A DNA stretch of 9,090 nucleotides from Verrucomicrobiota bacterium (GTDB lineage: Bacteria; Verrucomicrobiota; Verrucomicrobiia; Opitutales; Opitutaceae): contig JAURJO010000464.1 of assembly GCA_030832235.1 (NCBI GenBank), positions 1-9,090 of the forward strand, in the 5' to 3' direction. Every line of letters begins with the position of its first letter. Positions within the stretch are counted from its first letter, which is position 1. The notes under the pieces were generated by a model. That model ran no database searches, had not been told where the DNA came from, and worked only from the letters and a program-made list of their open reading frames with translations. Shown here piece by piece: positions 5,861 through 9,090 of this stretch. Made by a program: the position numbers and the translations under genes.

Positions 5861-5895
5861 AGCAACATTCTTACCTGCCGCGCCCGAATGAGGGA

Positions 5896-8800
5896 TCAGG
5901 GCACCTCGTAGATCTCGAGGAGCGCGGAACCGGAGGACGTGGAATCGGCGCTGACCTGAATCGTGTACACGCCGGCGGGCAGCGTCGCGAGGACCGCGGC
6001 GTCCTTGCTGCCTGCGGGCAGCGCGAACGCGCCGGCGCGGATCGCGGCGACGGCGATGTCGGGCAGGCTTGAGACCCAGTTGTCGTTGCCACCGAGCAGC
6101 TGGCCGACGCCGTCGTACAAGGCGATCGAGGGATCAGCGATGGTGTTGGTCGCGCCGAACTGGGCCATCGCGGGACCGACGCCGCGCAGAAGCACGCGGG
6201 CACCGGCTCCGCCCTCGAGGACGAAGCCGCTGATCAACGCGCCGTTGCCGGCGGCGGCCGGGCCGCGACTGGAAACGTTTACAAGGCGCGCGCCATCGCC
6301 GGAGCCGGCGTCATAGATTTCCACGAGGGCGATACCGCTCCGCGCGGAGGCGCCGGTTGCGACGGAGGAGCCGCCCACCTGCACCGTGTAGACACCGGGG
6401 GAAAGCGTCACGAGCGCCGCGCTGTCGGCGCTACCCGTGGTGAAGGGGAACGCGCCCGTCTGCACGGCGGCTGCACCGGCGTCGCGACCCCAGCCTTCGG
6501 TGCCGGCGACGAGCGTGCCGCCCGAGGAGTAGATTTGAAGGGACGTGGCGGTGAGGGCGCCGCTGACGCCGAACCCACCCAGCGCGGGACCGGCTCCGCG
6601 TACGAGCACCGGTCGCGGCTCAGTGCCTGCAATGGCAAAACCGAGGATGAGCGGGTTGCCGGGCGAAACTTCACCACGGGTGGAGAGGTTGACCAGACGC
6701 GCCGACCTCGAGTCAGCGGCGCGGGTGCTGTCGGCGAGATTAATGGAGACCGTGCCTTCGCCGGGCACGGCCGTGCTGATCGCTCGCGGAATGATACCGG
6801 TGGCAACGTCGATGCCCGGCTGGGCGGCAGCCTGCGCCGGAGTCGACGTGCTGGTCGCCGGGATGCCGAGGCCTGGAACCGGGCTCGCGTAGTTAAACTC
6901 ACGAATCACTTCGTAAAGACCCGAGGCGATGCCGGAGACCGTGGGGGTGACGGCGCGGGCGCGGACGTAGAAGACGGAGGTCGCCGGCAAGCTGACTCCG
7001 GCGACCTGCCAGTTCGCCGTACCCGGGGCGCGGACCCCGTCGCCGAGACGGGTCCAGGAGGAGAGGTTGGACGAGATCTCAAAGGTGACGCTGGAGATCT
7101 CGCCGATCGCGCCCGTGCGGTTCAGCAGGACGGATCCGCGATTCGCGGCCACCCCGAGGGCTTGCGCTCCGCTGGCGGGTGACGAGAGGCGCGCGATGCC
7201 TGGGCGGGAGATGCCACCAACCGCTCCAAAACCACCGCCGATCATGAGTCGGCCATCAGCCTGCAGTGCGAGCGCCGTCACGGCACCGTTCGGCGCCGGG
7301 GCGAAAGCGGCGTCGACCGAGCCGTTGGCGTTGAGGCGCACCAGGCGGGAGGGCATGCCGGCAACGAGCACCTTACCGTCGGCCTGCAGCGCGAGAGCGA
7401 CCGCGCTGCCGGCGGGCGCCGAGAAGGAATTATCCGCCGAGCCGTCGGCATTGAGGCGCGCGACGCCGGCTTGGTTGACTGCGTAAAGGATCCGGCCGTC
7501 GCCCTGCACGGCGAGGGCGGTGACGGCACCCGAGACGCTCGACGTGAACGAGGCGTCGGCGGCGCCAGCGGCAGTGAGACGCAGCACTCCATTTGCGTGG
7601 CCCACGAGGACGCGACCGTCGGCCTGCAACGCGAGCGAACGCACAGTCGCGGGGGCGGAAGCGTTGTAGGAGGAGTCGAAGGTGCCGTCGGCGTTGAACC
7701 GCGCGAGACGTTGGCGGGCGACCCCGTTGATGGTCGTGAACGCGCCGCCGACCAGCGTACGTCCGTCGGGCAAGGCGAGGAGGGCGTTCACCGCACCGTC
7801 GGGCCGCGGCTGGAACGAGGTCGTTACGGAGCCGTTGTCATTCAGCATCGCGAGATTCCGCGCGGTGACACCGCCGATGCTCGCGAAGTTGCCGCCCACG
7901 ACGATCGATCCGTTCAGCTGCAGATCGGTGAAGTTGCCGCCCACGAGAACGGAGCCGTCGGGCCGAGCGGCGACGACACCGATCGTGCCGCGGATGTCGG
8001 GGTTGAAGTTCAGGTCGATCGCGCCGCCGGTGTCGACGCGGGCGAGGCGATTGCGGGTGACCGGAACTCCGGTGCCGCCGGGCTGCAGCGTGGTGAAGGA
8101 ACCGCCGAGCAGGACGAAGCCGTCGGACTGCACGGCGAGCGTGGTGACGGCACCGTTGGGGTTGGGATTGAAGGTCTGGTCCACCGCGCCGTCGCTGTTG
8201 ATGCGCGCGAGGTTGTTGCGGAACACCAAGGCGCCACCGGCGGAGGGCTGGAGCGTCGTGAAGGAACCGCCTAGCAGGAATTGACCGTTGGTCAGCGCCA
8301 CGACCGCGTTGACCGGCGCGCCGGCGTTGGGGTCGAAGTTCTGGTCGAGCGTGCCGTCGGTGTTGAGCCGCGCGACATAGTTGCGCGTGACCGGCGTTGT
8401 GGCGCCGTTCGGGGTCAGGCTGTTGAAACCGCCGACCACGACCACCTTGCCGTCGGCCTGTTGGACGAGACCGGAAACACCGGCGCTGGGCGAAGGGTTG
8501 TAGTTGGCGTCGATGGTGCCGTCCTCGTTGACGCGGGCGAGGTAGTTGCGCGCCACGTTCGTGGTGGTGAGGTTCGGCGTGAAGCCGGTGAAGTCGCCCC
8601 CGACGATCAATTTGCCGTCGCTCTGGCGGATGACGGATGTGATGCGCCCGTTGGCGCTGGGGTCGAAGGTGACGTCGAGCGAACCGTTGTCGTCAATGCG
8701 GGCCATACGGTTGCGGGCGGTGCCGGCGACGGTGGTGAACGAGCCGACGACGACAACGCGGCCGTCCGGCTGGACGACGATGCCGGTGACGGCGCCATTG

Positions 8801-9090
8801 GGACCCGGGCTAAATGCGGCGTCCAGCGTGCCGTCGGCCCGGAAACGCGCGAGGTTGCCGCCGCTGGAGTTGTTGAGGTTGGCGAACAAGCCGCCGACAA
8901 GTAGACGGCCCTCGCGGTCGATCGCGACGGCGACGATCTCGCCGCTCAATCGCGCACCAGCGGCGGCGAAGGCGGAGCGGAGCGTGCCATTGGCGTTGAG
9001 CCAGGCGAAACCGCCCAACTGCGTGGGCACCGGGGCGCCCGCCGTGCGCACGACCAACGCGTTGACCGGACCGTCGGTGGTGAGAACCGG
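5896..9090 (-). CDS. Giant Delta-60 repeat protein, C-terminal part (5' end beyond right edge)
   Basis: The frame is open from 9090 to the TGA at 5898-5896, giving 1064 residues; the sequence upstream of any internal start (codons for DGPVNALVV) is itself repeat-like, so the true start lies outside the window. About twelve Delta-60 repeats (the TIGR02608-type beta-propeller-like unit) fill roughly 9090-7150, each with LARLNADGSLDxxFxPxxNGxV then ALxxQxDGKxLVGGxFT. Unit length falls from ~55 to ~40 residues toward the C-terminus. Residues from about 7150 to 6920 form a linker with FEISSNLSSW and FYVRARA, resembling a fibronectin-like fold. Two tandem ~130-residue modules end the protein (about 6703-6306 and 6293-5899). 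There are almost no cysteines and much Gly, Ala, Val and Asn, as in secreted adhesion or surface proteins. Function and substrate are unknown. The gene appears monocistronic at its 3' end. Confidence 0.88.
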   Translation of the reverse strand, partial: PVLTTDGPVNALVVRTAGAPVPTQLGGFAWLNANGTLRSAFAAAGARLSGEIVAVAIDREGRLLVGGLFANLNNSSGGNLARFRADGTLDAAFSPGPNGAVTGIVVQPDGRVVVVGSFTTVAGTARNRMARIDDNGSLDVTFDPSANGRITSVIRQSDGKLIVGGDFTGFTPNLTTTNVARNYLARVNEDGTIDANYNPSPSAGVSGLVQQADGKVVVVGGFNSLTPNGATTPVTRNYVARLNTDGTLDQNFDPNAGAPVNAVVALTNGQFLLGGSFTTLQPSAGGALVFRNNLARINSDGAVDQTFNPNPNGAVTTLAVQSDGFVLLGGSFTTLQPGGTGVPVTRNRLARVDTGGAIDLNFNPDIRGTIGVVAARPDGSVLVGGNFTDLQLNGSIVVGGNFASIGGVTARNLAMLNDNGSVTTSFQPRPDGAVNALLALPDGRTLVGGAFTTINGVARQRLARFNADGTFDSSYNASAPATVRSLALQADGRVLVGHANGVLRLTAAGAADASFTSSVSGAVTALAVQGDGRILYAVNQAGVARLNADGSADNSFSAPAGSAVALALQADGKVLVAGMPSRLVRLNANGSVDAAFAPAPNGAVTALALQADGRLMIGGGFGAVGGISRPGIARLSSPASGAQALGVAANRGSVLLNRTGAIGEISSVTFEISSNLSSWTRLGDGVRAPGTANWQVAGVSLPATSVFYVRARAVTPTVSGIASGLYEVIREFNYASPVPGLGIPATSTSTPAQAAAQPGIDVATGIIPRAISTAVPGEGTVSINLADSTRAADSRSARLVNLSTRGEVSPGNPLILGFAIAGTEPRPVLVRGAGPALGGFGVSGALTATSLQIYSSGGTLVAGTEGWGRDAGAAAVQTGAFPFTTGSADSAALVTLSPGVYTVQVGGSSVATGASARSGIALVEIYDAGSGDGARLVNVSSRGPAAAGNGALISGFVLEGGAGARVLLRGVGPAMAQFGATNTIADPSIALYDGVGQLLGGNDNWVSSLPDIAVAAIRAGAFALPAGSKDAAVLATLPAGVYTIQVSADSTSSGSALLEIYEVP
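5899..6703 (-). repeat. Two tandem ~130-residue C-terminal modules
   Basis: Copy 1 (about 6703-6306) runs from ARLVNLSTRG to ALVEIYDAG; copy 2 (about 6293-5899) runs from ARLVNVSSRG to ALLEIYEVP. Shared landmarks in order are ILGF/ISGF, VLVRGAGPAL / VLLRGVGPAM, QIYSSGG / ALYDGVG, GAFPF / GAFAL, GSADSAALVTL / GSKDAAVLATL and PGVYTVQV / AGVYTIQV. The pattern suggests an all-beta sandwich. I do not know a named family for it. A C-terminal surface-sorting or carbohydrate-binding role is possible but inferred from position only. Confidence 0.75.
7150..9090 (-). repeat. Tandem array of Delta-60 coding repeats (~120-165 bp units)
   Basis: At least twelve in-frame units recur, recognisable on the plus strand by gccgtc(g/c)g(g/c)c-type blocks (DGK/DGR codons), ccgccgac/ccgcc(g/c)a blocks (VGG codons) and gccgtc-gttgag-type blocks (LNADG codons). 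Units nearest the window's right edge are longer and carry an insert of the type TPNGATTPVTRN before the LAR strand. The three units around 7300-7640 lack the insert. Identity is moderate at DNA level, so the array is old rather than freshly amplified. Confidence 0.85.

Larger units (their letters stand above)
5280..5895. other. Intergenic gap (616 bp) without genes, filled with repeats
   Basis: The gap lies between the start of the RluA operon and the end of the giant repeat protein gene. It holds a purine-rich degenerate stretch (about 5438-5500), the TCCTCC/GGAGGA hairpin at 5565-5590, repeat copy B (5634-5760) and two small hairpins at 5834-5860. Open frames across it (such as 5768 to 5355 and 5596 to 6072) run through the repeat and have no family resemblance, so I leave them uncalled. 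The promoter of the RluA operon should lie near 5280-5400 but is not recognisable. Confidence 0.7.

Noticed and set aside
5355..6072. Open frames across the 5280-5895 gap on both strands
   Set aside because: They run through repeat copy B and into the antisense of the giant gene, with low-complexity composition and no family resemblance.
7471..8904. Long plus-strand frames antisense to the Delta-60 array
   Set aside because: They arise because GC-rich in-frame repeats leave the opposite strand free of stops; the Arg/Glu/Val/Gly-rich products mirror the repeat period.
7150..9090. CRISPR-like array suggested by regular repeats
   Set aside because: Units are in-frame coding repeats of variable length with gradual divergence, not identical short repeats separated by unique spacers.

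Overview
The window is GC-rich (roughly two thirds G+C by eye, except the first ~285 bases). It has a mix typical of an environmental Gram-negative bacterium, and I infer Verrucomicrobiota, probably the Opitutales/Opitutaceae. The inference rests on a very large surface protein built of Delta-60 repeats, a DUF4153-type membrane protein, weak or absent Shine-Dalgarno sites, and intergenic gaps filled with hairpin-rich repeats. It comes from family recognition, not from a marker gene.

Layout, left to right. Positions 1-188 (minus strand) hold the first 62 codons of a gene that leaves the window; its N-terminus looks like the arm-binding strands of a tyrosine recombinase/integrase. Directly upstream on the same strand lies a complete tmRNA gene (ssrA, 285-638) with an encoded CCA end, a terminator hairpin and a tag ending in LAA. 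This is the classical layout of a mobile island inserted at the 3' end of ssrA, so the left edge of the window is probably an island boundary. Next come a protein-L-isoaspartate methyltransferase with a likely signal peptide (776-1570, minus) and a gene-free gap (1571-2141). The plus-strand pair follows: a DUF4153-like polytopic membrane protein (2142-3491) and an Hsp15-like S4 RNA-binding protein (3571-3933). Facing them is a minus-strand two-gene operon, an RluA-family pseudouridine synthase (5279 to 4494) overlapping by ATGA with a YkgJ-type cysteine-cluster protein (4497 to 3955). A second gene-free gap (5280-5895) follows. The rest (5896-9090, minus) is the C-terminal 1064 residues of a giant secreted-type protein: at least twelve Delta-60 repeats, a fibronectin-like linker and two tandem copies of a ~130-residue C-terminal module. 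Its start lies beyond the right edge.

Most genes look like ordinary housekeeping genes for ribosome rescue (tmRNA), RNA modification or binding (RluA, Hsp15) and protein repair (PCMT). The notable features are the probable island junction at ssrA, an inverted pair of ~127-bp two-hairpin repeats in the two large intergenic gaps (about 3.7 kb apart and nearly identical over 99 bp), and the architecture of the giant repeat protein. I see no clear defence system, CRISPR array, toxin-antitoxin pair or complete transposon.
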